From the NCBI RefSeq assembly GCF_025809055.1, contig NZ_CP075529.1, positions 682,001 to 746,000 on the forward strand: DNA of 64,000 nucleotides, read 5' to 3'. Below the pieces are notes generated by a model. That model was given only the letters and a program-made list of their open reading frames with translations, had not been told where the DNA came from and ran no database searches. Position 1 is the stretch's first letter. Every line of letters starts with the position of its first letter. Source of the stretch: Devosia sp. (lineage in GTDB: Bacteria; Pseudomonadota; Alphaproteobacteria; Rhizobiales; Devosiaceae). Both the position numbers and the translations under genes were made by a program. This document shows, one piece after another, positions 1 through 7,715 of the stretch.

Positions 1-161
1 CGTGCCGCAGGCAAAATCTCCCCAGTGGGGAGATTTTAGGTGAAAAGGCCACGAAAGCTGAGCTTGAGTGGCGGGCAGAAACGTGCCGCAGGCAAAATCT
101 CCCCAGTGGGGAGATTTTAGGTGAAAAGGCCACGAAAGCTGAGCTTGAGTGGCGGGCAGAA
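1..161. repeat. Two tandem copies of an 81-bp repeat, each with a long palindrome
   Basis: Positions 1-81 and 82-161 are near-identical direct copies; the first may continue left of the window. Each contains a perfect 11-bp inverted repeat (13-23 with 27-37, and 94-104 with 108-118; arm AAAATCTCCCC, loop AGT) that would form a strong hairpin ending in TTTT, so each could also act as a terminator of a gene lying to the left. No coding region is convincing here. Confidence 0.9.
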
Positions 162-185
162 GCATGGTGCAGGCACGCCTCTGCT

Positions 186-208
186 CCTCCCCCTTCTTCA
201 GGGGGAGG
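186..208. repeat. 9-bp perfect hairpin in tmk leader
   Basis: CCTCCCCCT at 186-194 pairs with AGGGGGAGG at 200-208 around a 5-nt loop, followed by a G-rich GGGTGGGGGT tail. It resembles the C-rich/G-rich intergenic palindromes seen later in this window (about 50.2 and 54.76 kb), so it is probably a related dispersed repeat rather than a dedicated regulatory site. Confidence 0.6.
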
Positions 209-313
209 CCGGGTGGGGGTCTTTCCTGCCCGAAACCTCCAAGCGACCCGGCCCGGCCTTTCCCCGCCCCCACGCCTGCCGTAAAAGGGAAATGTCCAAG
301 GAATCACCTGCCC

Positions 314-988
314 ATGCTCGAAGCGCCACAGCGACGCCAGGCCCGGTTCATCACCTTCGAGGGTGGTGAAGGCGTCGGCAAGTCAACTCAGGTCAAGCGC
401 CTCATCAGCGCATTGGCCCGGCACTCCGTCGAGGCTGTTCGCACGCGTGAGCCTGGCGGCACGCCGCGCGCCGAGGCCATTCGCTCCTTCATCCTGCAGG
501 GGCGCTCGGAGGCCTGGGGCACCGGCGCCGAGGCGGTGTTGTTCGCTGCTGCCCGGCTTGACCATGTCAACGCCCTGATCGCGCCCAACCTGGCCAAGGG
601 CACCTGGGTGGTGTCGGATCGCTTCAGCGATTCCACCCGCGCCTATCAGGGCCTGACAGGCGGGGTGAACGACCGGCTGATCGATGCCCTCGAACACCTG
701 GCGCTCGATGGCCATACCCCCGACCTGACCATCGTGCTCGACATGGACCCCGTCGTCGCTTTCCGCCGCGTCGAACAGCGTGCCGTGGAGGATGGGCTTC
801 AACTCACCGGGGACCGGTTCGAGAAGGAAGAGATCGAGTGGCACCAGCGTCTGCGCCAGGGCTTTCTCGATATCGCCCGCAACAACGCCGATCGCTGCGT
901 CGTCATCTCTGCCGATCAGGGTGAGGACGAGCTTGAAGCCGCGATCTGGGACGCCGTCCGCACCCGCTTCCCCGAACTGCAGGCCTGA
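314..988 (+). CDS. tmk: Thymidylate kinase
   Basis: Phosphorylates dTMP to dTDP for DNA synthesis in the cytoplasm. The 224-residue product has the P-loop GGEGVGKST at about residues 16-24 and the DRFSDSTRAYQG segment of the dTMP/LID region, as in bacterial Tmk, and normal family length. The frame stays open upstream to 149, but I chose the ATG at 314 because homology starts about 11 residues after it and AAGGA lies about 11 nt before it; the upstream extension is Pro/Arg-rich and reads through a hairpin repeat. It heads a tmk-holB-metG-tatD-MBL run typical of alphaproteobacteria. Confidence 0.95.
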   Translation: MLEAPQRRQARFITFEGGEGVGKSTQVKRLISALARHSVEAVRTREPGGTPRAEAIRSFILQGRSEAWGTGAEAVLFAAARLDHVNALIAPNLAKGTWVVSDRFSDSTRAYQGLTGGVNDRLIDALEHLALDGHTPDLTIVLDMDPVVAFRRVEQRAVEDGLQLTGDRFEKEEIEWHQRLRQGFLDIARNNADRCVVISADQGEDELEAAIWDAVRTRFPELQA

Positions 989-1058
989 CCCGGGCCCTTC
1001 AGCCAAGCCGTTCCTCGCCCATCCAGCGTCTGATTCCCCTACGGTGGCGTTCTCCCCG

Positions 1059-1152
1059 CCAGGTCATCCCCCCACCAGGTCATCCCCCAACAGGGTCATT
1101 CCCCCAACAGGGTCATTCCCTCAACCGGGTCATTCCCGCGAAGGCGGGAACC
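1059..1152. repeat. Degenerate 16-17 bp tandem repeats ending in a REP-like palindrome
   Basis: The word GGTCAT recurs at 1062, 1078, 1094, 1111 and 1128, at a period of 16-17 bp. The last unit continues into a perfect stem (TTCCCGC 1133-1139 with GCGGGAA 1144-1150), the same GTCATTCCCGC palindrome found at 47.5 kb. The series therefore looks like repeated copies of the palindrome's own 5' end. It lies in the tmk-holB gap, so these two genes are not tightly coupled. Confidence 0.8.
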
Positions 1153-1246
1153 TGTGGTTTCCCAACCCAACTTCCCCTCCGACCTGGTCCAACCGTCGGA
1201 GAACCACCCCATTCCTGTCCGCCCCGTTTTGCTCTAAACGGAACCC

Positions 1247-2272
1247 ATGACCGATCCTTCCGCCCTCCCGGATCTGCCGCTCCCCGAGCAGCGCCAGCTG
1301 GCCATTGGCCATGAGGCCGCACGGGCCGCCGTTTTGGCCCAGTTAGCCGGTGGCCGCCTCCCCGGCGCCATCATGCTGCATGGTCCCCAGGGGATCGGCA
1401 AGGCAACACTGGCCTTCGAATTGGCCGTAGCCATTCTCACCGCCAGTGGTGACGAAGACGCGCATCGGGTCAGCGAACAGGTTGCAGCCGGCTCCCACCC
1501 CAACCTGTCGACGCTGCGCCGCCGCCCCAAGGACAGCAGGAGCTACTACACCGTCATTCGCGTCGAGGACGTGCGCGAACTGCGCGAGCAGTTGCACCAC
1601 ACGCGCGGGCGGTCCGGCCATCGCATCGCGGTGCTGGATGCCATCGATGACTGCAATCCCAACGCCGCCAATGCCCTGCTCAAGACCCTCGAAGAGCCGC
1701 CTGCGGACACCACCTTCTTTCTGATCTCGCACCGGCCGGGGCAATTGCTCCCCACCATCCGTTCGCGTTGCCACAACCTGGCCTTGCGCCCGCTGCCCGA
1801 TGCCGTCGTGGCCGAGATCGTCGGCGCATCCGCCCAGGTCGAGCCTGCCGCGCTTGAGCGCGCCCTCCGCCTCGCCGGCGGCCGGCCGCGCCGGGCCTTT
1901 GAAACGCTGTCTCTCGCGGAGGATTCGCCCGCCGGGGCCCTGGCCGGCTGGCTCAATGATCCGGGCAGTTACCCTGTATCCGTCCCGATGCAACTTGCTG
2001 ACAGCCTGGGCCGGGACGCGCAGGGCCCGGACATGTCCTTCGCCCGCGAAATTCTTGCGACCTGGATGGCCGACGAAATGCGGGCCGCAGCCATGCTGGC
2101 CGAGCATCGCGGGCGGCTTGCCTCGGCAACCGAGCTATGGGACAAGGCCACCGCGCTTCTGGACGAAGCCGACAGCGTCAACCTCGACATGAAGCAGACG
2201 CTGATCGTGATCTTCGATGCCATTCGCAAGCATGTTGCCCTGATCCAACGCGTCCCTGCCGAGCCACAATGA
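1247..2272 (+). CDS. holB: DNA polymerase III subunit delta'
   Basis: Clamp-loader subunit of the replicative polymerase. The 341-residue AAA+ protein has a P-loop-like GPQGIGKAT at residues 46-54, LEEPP in the Walker B-following region and the SRC arginine-finger motif (IRSRC), which identify the delta'/tau family. The zinc-binding cysteines seen in enterobacterial delta' are not apparent. The start ATG follows GGAA at about 5 nt. Its TGA overlaps the metG ATG (ATGA), implying translational coupling. Confidence 0.93.
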   Translation: MTDPSALPDLPLPEQRQLAIGHEAARAAVLAQLAGGRLPGAIMLHGPQGIGKATLAFELAVAILTASGDEDAHRVSEQVAAGSHPNLSTLRRRPKDSRSYYTVIRVEDVRELREQLHHTRGRSGHRIAVLDAIDDCNPNAANALLKTLEEPPADTTFFLISHRPGQLLPTIRSRCHNLALRPLPDAVVAEIVGASAQVEPAALERALRLAGGRPRRAFETLSLAEDSPAGALAGWLNDPGSYPVSVPMQLADSLGRDAQGPDMSFAREILATWMADEMRAAAMLAEHRGRLASATELWDKATALLDEADSVNLDMKQTLIVIFDAIRKHVALIQRVPAEPQ

Positions 2273-3819
2273 CCGCCAAGCCCTTCTACGTCACCACCGC
2301 GATTTCCTATCCCAACGGCGCCCCCCATATCGGGCACGCCTATGAGATGATCGCGACCGACGCCATCGCCCGCTGGAAGCGGCTGGAGGGCAGGGAGGTC
2401 TATTTCCTCACCGGCACCGACGAGCACGGCATCAAGATGGTGCAGACCGCGGCCAAGGAAGGCATTCCGGTCCGCGAACTCGCCGACCGCAATGCCGGCG
2501 AGTTCAAGCGCCTTGCCGAAGCCCTTAATCTCTCCAACGACGATTTCATCCGCACCACTGAGCAGCGCCATCACGAGGCCTCGCAGGCCATCTGGAAGAA
2601 GATGGAAGCCAGCCACAATGGCGATATCTTCCAGTCCACCTACAAGGGCTGGTACTCGGTGCGCGACGAGGCCTATTTCGACGAGTCCGAGCTGACCGAA
2701 AAGGACGGCAAGCGCTTCGCTCCGTCCGGCGCCGAGGTCGAGTGGGTGGAAGAGCCGACCTATTTCTTCCGCCTCTCCGCCTATCAGGAAAAGCTGCTCG
2801 CCCTCTACGAAGCCAATCCCGATTTCATCGCGCCCAAAGAGCGCCGCAACGAGATCATCTCCTTCGTCAAAGGTGGGCTGCAGGACCTGTCGGTCTCCCG
2901 CACCACCTTCGACTGGGGCATTCCCGTGCCAGGCGCCGATGGCCACGTCATGTATGTCTGGGTCGACGCCCTGACAAACTACATTACCGGTGTCGGCTAT
3001 CCCGATGAGAACAGTGAACTTTTCAAAAAGTTCTGGCCCGCCGATCTGCATGTCATCGGCAAGGACATCATCCGCTTCCACACCGTCTATTGGCCGGCCT
3101 TCCTGATGAGCGCCGGCATCGATGTCCAGCATCGCGTCTTCGCCCATGGCTTCCTGACCGTCGATGGCCAGAAGATGAGCAAGTCGCTTGGCAACGTCAT
3201 CGACCCCTTCCACCTGGTCGACACCTTCGGCACCGACGCCATCCGCTATTTCTTCCTGCGCGAAGTCTCCTTCGGCAATGACGGTGATTACTCCAACGAG
3301 AAGCTGGTGAACCGCGTCAATGCCGACCTCGCCAATAATCTCGGCAACCTGGCGCAGCGCTCGCTGTCGATGATCAACAAGAACTGCGACGGCAAGGTCC
3401 CGCAACTCGGTGCCCTGACCGACGCCGACAATGCCATCATCGCCGAAGTCACCGAAGCCCTCACTGAGGCGCAGAAGGCCATGGATGTCCAACTCGTCCA
3501 CGAGGCCACCGGCGCCATCATCGCGGCATTGAGTTCGGCCAACAACTACTTCGCCGGCCAGGAACCCTGGGCGCTGAAAAAGACCGACCCCGACCGCATG
3601 GCGAGCGTGCTCTATGTCACCGCCGACACCGTCCGCCGCCTCGCCATCCCCATGCTCGCCTTCGTTCCGGACTCGACTTCGCGTCTGCTTGACCAATTGG
3701 GCGTCAAAAGTGACGATCGGACCCTGACTGCTGCGCTAAACGTCAACAGTCTGCTAGCCGGAACCGAGCTGCCGCTACCGCAGGGCGTGTTCGCCCGCCT
3801 CGAAAAGCCGGTCGACTAG
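2269..3819 (+). CDS. metG: Methionine--tRNA ligase
   Basis: Class I aminoacyl-tRNA synthetase charging tRNA-Met. The HIGH-type motif is HIGH itself at residues 20-23, and KMSKS is at 302-306. At 516 residues it is the short form without the C-terminal tRNA-binding domain, and the Cys pairs of the zinc-knuckle type are missing. The frame is open upstream to 2137 inside holB, but the ATG at 2269 is chosen because it gives the canonical N-terminus (KPFYVTTAISYPNG) and overlaps the holB stop by 4 nt. tatD starts 1 nt after its stop. Confidence 0.97.
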   Translation: MTAKPFYVTTAISYPNGAPHIGHAYEMIATDAIARWKRLEGREVYFLTGTDEHGIKMVQTAAKEGIPVRELADRNAGEFKRLAEALNLSNDDFIRTTEQRHHEASQAIWKKMEASHNGDIFQSTYKGWYSVRDEAYFDESELTEKDGKRFAPSGAEVEWVEEPTYFFRLSAYQEKLLALYEANPDFIAPKERRNEIISFVKGGLQDLSVSRTTFDWGIPVPGADGHVMYVWVDALTNYITGVGYPDENSELFKKFWPADLHVIGKDIIRFHTVYWPAFLMSAGIDVQHRVFAHGFLTVDGQKMSKSLGNVIDPFHLVDTFGTDAIRYFFLREVSFGNDGDYSNEKLVNRVNADLANNLGNLAQRSLSMINKNCDGKVPQLGALTDADNAIIAEVTEALTEAQKAMDVQLVHEATGAIIAALSSANNYFAGQEPWALKKTDPDRMASVLYVTADTVRRLAIPMLAFVPDSTSRLLDQLGVKSDDRTLTAALNVNSLLAGTELPLPQGVFARLEKPVD

Positions 3820-3820
3820 C

Positions 3821-4600
3821 ATGCTCATCGACAGCCATTGCCATCTCGATTTCGAGGCCCTTTCGGGCGATATCGACGGCGTCCTCGCCCGTGCCGAGGC
3901 CGCTGGCGTCACCGGCATGGTCACGATTTCCACAAGGGTGGATAACTTTTCCACTTATGCAGCAATTGCAGAACGTTACCCGAACGTCTGGTGCTCAGTC
4001 GGCACCCATCCACACAATGCCGATCAGGAATTGCACATAGAAATCGAGGACCTGGTCCGGTTAAGTGCCCATCCGCGCTGCGTTGCCATCGGTGAAGCCG
4101 GTCTCGACTATTTTTACGACAACGCCCCGCGCGACGCTCAGGCCACCGGCCTCCGCCGCCATATCGCCGCTGCGCGGATCACCGGTCTTCCACTGGTTAT
4201 CCACAGCCGTCAGGCCGACGACGACATGGCCGCGATCCTCGAAGAAGAAGCCGGGCAGGGGGATTTTCCCTTTGTCCTGCATTGCTTTACCGCTGGTATG
4301 GATCTCGCCCAGCGGGCGTTGAAACTCGGTGGGTACATCTCGTTTTCCGGTATCGTCACCTTCCGCAACGCCCAGGAAATCCAGGACGTCGCCAAGATCG
4401 TTCCCGCCGACCGCTACCTGGTCGAAACCGATGCGCCCTACCTCGCGCCAATTCCGCATCGCGGTCAGTCCAACGAGCCCAGCTATGTTCGGCACACCGC
4501 CGAAAAAGTCGCGGAATTGCGGGGGGTTAGCCTTGAACAGGTGGGCGCCGAGACGACCGCCAATTTCGGCCGCCTGTTCTCCAAGACAGGCATCAAATGA
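3821..4600 (+). CDS. tatD: TatD-family metal-dependent hydrolase (DNase)
   Basis: A 259-residue TIM-barrel metalloenzyme of the TatD/YcfH family, which comprises 3'-5' DNases and related hydrolases. Visible metal ligands are the N-terminal HCH (DSHCHLDF), the Glu of GEAGLDYFY, His in VIHSRQ and LHCFTAG, and the Asp of ETDAPYLAP. It starts 1 nt after metG and its stop overlaps the next gene by 4 nt (ATGA). The exact substrate cannot be told from sequence. Confidence 0.92.
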   Translation: MLIDSHCHLDFEALSGDIDGVLARAEAAGVTGMVTISTRVDNFSTYAAIAERYPNVWCSVGTHPHNADQELHIEIEDLVRLSAHPRCVAIGEAGLDYFYDNAPRDAQATGLRRHIAAARITGLPLVIHSRQADDDMAAILEEEAGQGDFPFVLHCFTAGMDLAQRALKLGGYISFSGIVTFRNAQEIQDVAKIVPADRYLVETDAPYLAPIPHRGQSNEPSYVRHTAEKVAELRGVSLEQVGAETTANFGRLFSKTGIK

Positions 4601-5442
4601 CAGCCGGACAGGTGCCCGATCGCATCGTGGCGACCATACTGGGCTGTGGCTCGTCCGGCGGCGTTCCGCGCATCGGCAATGACTGGGGCGCCTGCGATCC
4701 GCACGAACCGCGCAACCGGCGGCGGCGCTGCTCTCTGCTCATCGAAGGCTGGACGACCGGAATAAGTGAGCCCACACGGGTCCTTATCGATACCGGTGCC
4801 GATCTGCGCGAGCAGCTCCTGGATGCCCAGGTCGACCGCGTCGATGCCGTACTCTATACCCATGAGCACGCCGACCACACCCATGGCATCGACGATCTGC
4901 GGGTGCTGGCCCTGCACAATCGCCGCCGCGTTGATGTGTACTTCACAAAGGAATGTGGCGCCCGGCTGCGCGAGGCGTTCGGCTATTGCTTCGAAACCCC
5001 GGCCGGCAGCACCTATCCGCCGATTCTCAACGCCCACGAGATCACGGCGGGAGACACCATATCGGTTACCGGCCCCGGCGGAACGCTTGAAATCCGGTCG
5101 TTCCTGCAACTGCACGGCGACATTTCTTCTCTCGGTTTCCGCATTGGGGAAGTCGCATACAGTTGCGATCTCTCCGGATTTCCCGGGGCCGCGCATGAAG
5201 CCATTTCGGGCCTCGATATCTGGATCATCGACGCGCTGCGCACCACGCCGCATCCCAGTCATTTGAGCCTTGCCGAAACCTTGGGCCTGATTGAACAGTT
5301 CGCGCCGCGCATGGCGGTGCTGACCGACATGCACATCGATCTCGACTACGCCCGGACCGACAGTGAAACACCGGAAAACGTGACCCCGGCCTTTGACGGC
5401 ATGCAGATCGACATCCGCGCGGGCCGCATCCTCAACCGCTAG
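4597..5442 (+). CDS. MBL-fold metallohydrolase, PhnP-like
   Basis: A 281-residue metallo-beta-lactamase-fold protein of the group that includes the phosphoribosyl 1,2-cyclic phosphate phosphodiesterase PhnP. The dinuclear-metal signature THEHADHTHGIDD is clear, and the N-terminus GCGSSGGVPRIG plus a Cys-containing loop (GACDP) match this subgroup. No phn genes are nearby. It is coupled to tatD by an ATGA overlap, a conserved arrangement in alphaproteobacteria, so a general housekeeping role is more likely than phosphonate use. Its substrate is unknown. Confidence 0.88.
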   Translation: MTAGQVPDRIVATILGCGSSGGVPRIGNDWGACDPHEPRNRRRRCSLLIEGWTTGISEPTRVLIDTGADLREQLLDAQVDRVDAVLYTHEHADHTHGIDDLRVLALHNRRRVDVYFTKECGARLREAFGYCFETPAGSTYPPILNAHEITAGDTISVTGPGGTLEIRSFLQLHGDISSLGFRIGEVAYSCDLSGFPGAAHEAISGLDIWIIDALRTTPHPSHLSLAETLGLIEQFAPRMAVLTDMHIDLDYARTDSETPENVTPAFDGMQIDIRAGRILNR

Positions 5443-5472
5443 CCTCGCACCGGTCGACGCGGCGCGACGCCA

Positions 5473-5511
5473 ATAACATCATGTTATATTTCGTGCTGAA
5501 TTGGGTATTTG
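5473..5511 (+). promoter_or_regulatory. Putative LysR operator and promoter of the esterase gene
   Basis: ATAACATCATGTTAT (5473-5487) is a perfect 15-bp palindrome and contains the T-N11-A core typical of LysR-type regulator sites. The block continues to TATTTG at 5506-5511. The same block, with identical 33-nt offset from palindrome to TATTTG, precedes tctC at 10458-10496. A 3' GTGCT-AA--TGGTATTTG pattern is shared too, so both probably contain the core promoter. The likely binder is the LysR protein encoded at 6734-7633. Confidence 0.65.
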
Positions 5512-5709
5512 ACCTTAATCAAGCAGTGGCGCCAACTGTCAACGACGCTCGGAGGAGAGCGGCGCATGACGGAGGACACGTGCAGTTAAGCTGTTTCGCA
5601 GAGAGCCGCCACGCGTTCTACCTGCACTCGGTATCGCGTTGACCGGCGTTTGATCTGATTTTCGGCGCTTGCTGCCGATTTTCGCACAACACCCAAATTG
5701 GAGGAATGA

Positions 5710-6606
5710 ATGAACCTGCTTCGCAGTGCGATGGCGGCTGCCATCCTGTCTTTGACCGTGGCTGGCGCCCACGCAGAAGTCGAAACCCTGATTCCAGAGG
5801 GCAATAGCGGCTTTGCCACTTTGCTCAGCGGGGTCAGCTACACCAAGGTCGCCAATGGCTTCGCGCGTAATAATCTCGAAATGGACCTGCTCCTGCCGGG
5901 CAGTCAGGAGCCGACTGCCGCAATCGTCTTCGTGATGGGCAATGGCTGGCAGAGCATCGATCGGCGCGTCCTGATCCCGCAACTGTCCGAACTCGCCCGC
6001 GCCGGCTATGCAGTGGCCACGATCGACTATCGCATCATTGGCGAAGCCACATTTCCGGAGCCGGAAAAGGACGTGAAGGCGGCCATTCGCTTCCTGCGTG
6101 AAAATGCATCGCGCTTCAATATCGATCCGGACCGGATCGGCCTGTTCGGAAATTCCGCCGGCGGCCACCTTTCGCTCGTGGCCGGCCTGAGCCATGGCGT
6201 GGCGACGTTTGCCAACGATGAATGGGCCGATCAGGACGATTCGGTGAAGGCCATCGTCGCCTTCTATGCTCCGAGCTTTTTGGGCGACATGTCCGATTCA
6301 CCGACAGGCCGGACCAGCGCCCACATGGGTATGGACCTGTCCGATCCGGCCAATCTCGAAGCCGGCAAGGCGGGAGATCCGATCACCTATGCCGACGAGA
6401 CGGATCCGCCTGTACTCCTGATCCACGGAACCGAGGACGTGGTTGTCCCGATCGAGCAGTCGGACCGGCTGCATGATGAACTGGCGGCAGCCGGCGTCGA
6501 TGTCACCCTGCTGCGGGTCGAGGGCATCGGTCACTCGTTCGGCAAGATGAGCAGCACGCCCGAAGTCATGGCCCGCGTCCGCGGCTTCTTCGACGCACAC
6601 CTCTAG
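5710..6606 (+). CDS. Exported alpha/beta hydrolase (esterase, BD-FAE-like)
   Basis: A 298-residue serine hydrolase with an N-terminal signal peptide (cleavage after about residue 22, AHA|EV), so probably periplasmic. The catalytic triad is visible: nucleophile Ser149 in GNSAGG, Asp243 in HGTEDVV and His275 in GIGHSFG. The usual HGGG oxyanion motif is replaced by VMGNGW. It most resembles feruloyl-esterase/carboxylesterase-type proteins. Start: ATG after a strong GGAGG. Sharing its promoter block with tctC and lying beside quinate/shikimate-type genes suggests it releases the transported acid from an ester such as chlorogenate; this is inference. Confidence 0.8.
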   Translation: MNLLRSAMAAAILSLTVAGAHAEVETLIPEGNSGFATLLSGVSYTKVANGFARNNLEMDLLLPGSQEPTAAIVFVMGNGWQSIDRRVLIPQLSELARAGYAVATIDYRIIGEATFPEPEKDVKAAIRFLRENASRFNIDPDRIGLFGNSAGGHLSLVAGLSHGVATFANDEWADQDDSVKAIVAFYAPSFLGDMSDSPTGRTSAHMGMDLSDPANLEAGKAGDPITYADETDPPVLLIHGTEDVVVPIEQSDRLHDELAAAGVDVTLLRVEGIGHSFGKMSSTPEVMARVRGFFDAHL

Positions 6607-6620
6607 CAACAAGAACAGGG

Positions 6621-6648
6621 CGGAGCCCGCACGGGCTCCGTTCCTTCC
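6621..6648 (+). terminator. Intrinsic terminator of the esterase gene
   Basis: An 8-bp GC stem (CGGAGCCC 6621-6628 with GGGCTCCG 6633-6640, loop GCAC) is followed by TTCCTTCCC, 15 nt after the stop codon. The T-run is imperfect. Confidence 0.6.
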
Positions 6649-6680
6649 CATCACGTGCCGGACTTGCGTCACAATTGCTT

Positions 6681-6719
6681 GATGTTAAAAAATGTAACAT
6701 CGAGGGATAAAATGTTAAC
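6681..6719 (+). promoter_or_regulatory. Autoregulatory half-sites upstream of the LysR gene
   Basis: GATGTTA (6681-6687) and TAACATC (6695-6701) form an inverted repeat with a 7-nt spacer, and a further ATGTTAAC occurs just before the ribosome-binding site. TAACATC is the half-site word of the two operators at 5473 and 10458, which is what one expects of an autoregulated LysR protein. Confidence 0.5.
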
Positions 6720-6733
6720 GGGAGCGCCCCGCG

Positions 6734-7633
6734 GTGCTGACGCTCAGGCAGATCGAAGTGGTCCGCGCAATCATGGTTACCGGAACAATTGCCGGTGCCG
6801 CAAAGATGCTCAATGTATCGGCTCCCGGCATCAGCCGGCTGATGAAATACACTGAAGGTTCCCTAAAGGTCCGGCTGTTTGACAGACGTGGCGGCCGCTA
6901 CGTTCCGACCCCCGAAGCCCGCCACATCTTCTGGCTGCTCGATACGGTCTTCAGCAAGGTCGAGGACCTGCAGGCCGCCGTGGACGGGCTGGGGCGAGGC
7001 TCCGATCAGGAATTGCGCCTGGGCTCCGTTCCCAGCATCTCCCAGGCCATGGTTCCCAGCGCCATCGAGCTTCTGCTCAAGCGATTTCCGGAATTGTCCC
7101 TGGACATCAATATTCTGAAGATCGAAGAAGCCATCGATTACCTGCTTTTGGGTAAGGGGGAGGTGGTCGCCATCTCGTCGCGGTTCGATCATTCCATGAT
7201 CGACTTCGTTCCGCTCGCGACCGGCCGGTTGGTGTGCATCGTTCCCGAGAACAGCGACCTGGCGAGCCGGACGATGATTTCGCCGCATGAAATGGCGAAG
7301 CACCCCCTGATCGGCATCAATCCGGCAGATCCTTACGGTGCCATCATGGCCGACATCTTTCGCAAGGCGGGCGTCGACTACGAGATGAAGATCAAGGCCC
7401 GTTTTGGGACCACGGTCTGCAGCCTGGTCGCGGCCGGCCTGGGCATTGCCATCATCGACGAGTTCACCATATCCAAGGGTCGGATGCCCGGCATTCGCGC
7501 CATAGAAATCGCCGCCGAGAGCCAGTTCAGCACCTACGTGGCCTATCGAAACGACATTCCGATTTCCATTTATGCCGAAGCTTTCATCGAGGAATTGCGC
7601 GACACCATGAAACGCGTCGCCACCATAACGTGA
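6734..7633 (+). CDS. LysR-type transcriptional regulator
   Basis: A 299-residue LysR family regulator: winged helix-turn-helix at residues about 2-62 (LTLRQIEVVRAI... AAKMLNVSAPGISRLM), then a periplasmic-binding-protein-like effector domain. The start is a GTG at 6734 with GGGAG about 9 nt upstream. It stands between the esterase and the dehydrogenase/dehydratase pair, and its half-site word recurs at its own promoter, the esterase promoter and the tctC promoter, so I infer it controls the whole island. The effector is unknown; quinate, shikimate or dehydroshikimate are candidates. Confidence 0.9.
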   Translation: MLTLRQIEVVRAIMVTGTIAGAAKMLNVSAPGISRLMKYTEGSLKVRLFDRRGGRYVPTPEARHIFWLLDTVFSKVEDLQAAVDGLGRGSDQELRLGSVPSISQAMVPSAIELLLKRFPELSLDINILKIEEAIDYLLLGKGEVVAISSRFDHSMIDFVPLATGRLVCIVPENSDLASRTMISPHEMAKHPLIGINPADPYGAIMADIFRKAGVDYEMKIKARFGTTVCSLVAAGLGIAIIDEFTISKGRMPGIRAIEIAAESQFSTYVAYRNDIPISIYAEAFIEELRDTMKRVATIT

Positions 7634-7715
7634 TGTTTGGTTCTACAAATATATCGGACATTTAGTTACGCGGGCCTCGGGGCTATGCTGCCGCTATTGA
7701 TCGCGGAGCCACAAA

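Noticed and set aside
5566..5589. Seven-codon ORF with GGAGGA ribosome-binding site in the esterase leader.
   Set aside because: Too short to judge and with no attached attenuator structure; noted only as a possible leader peptide.
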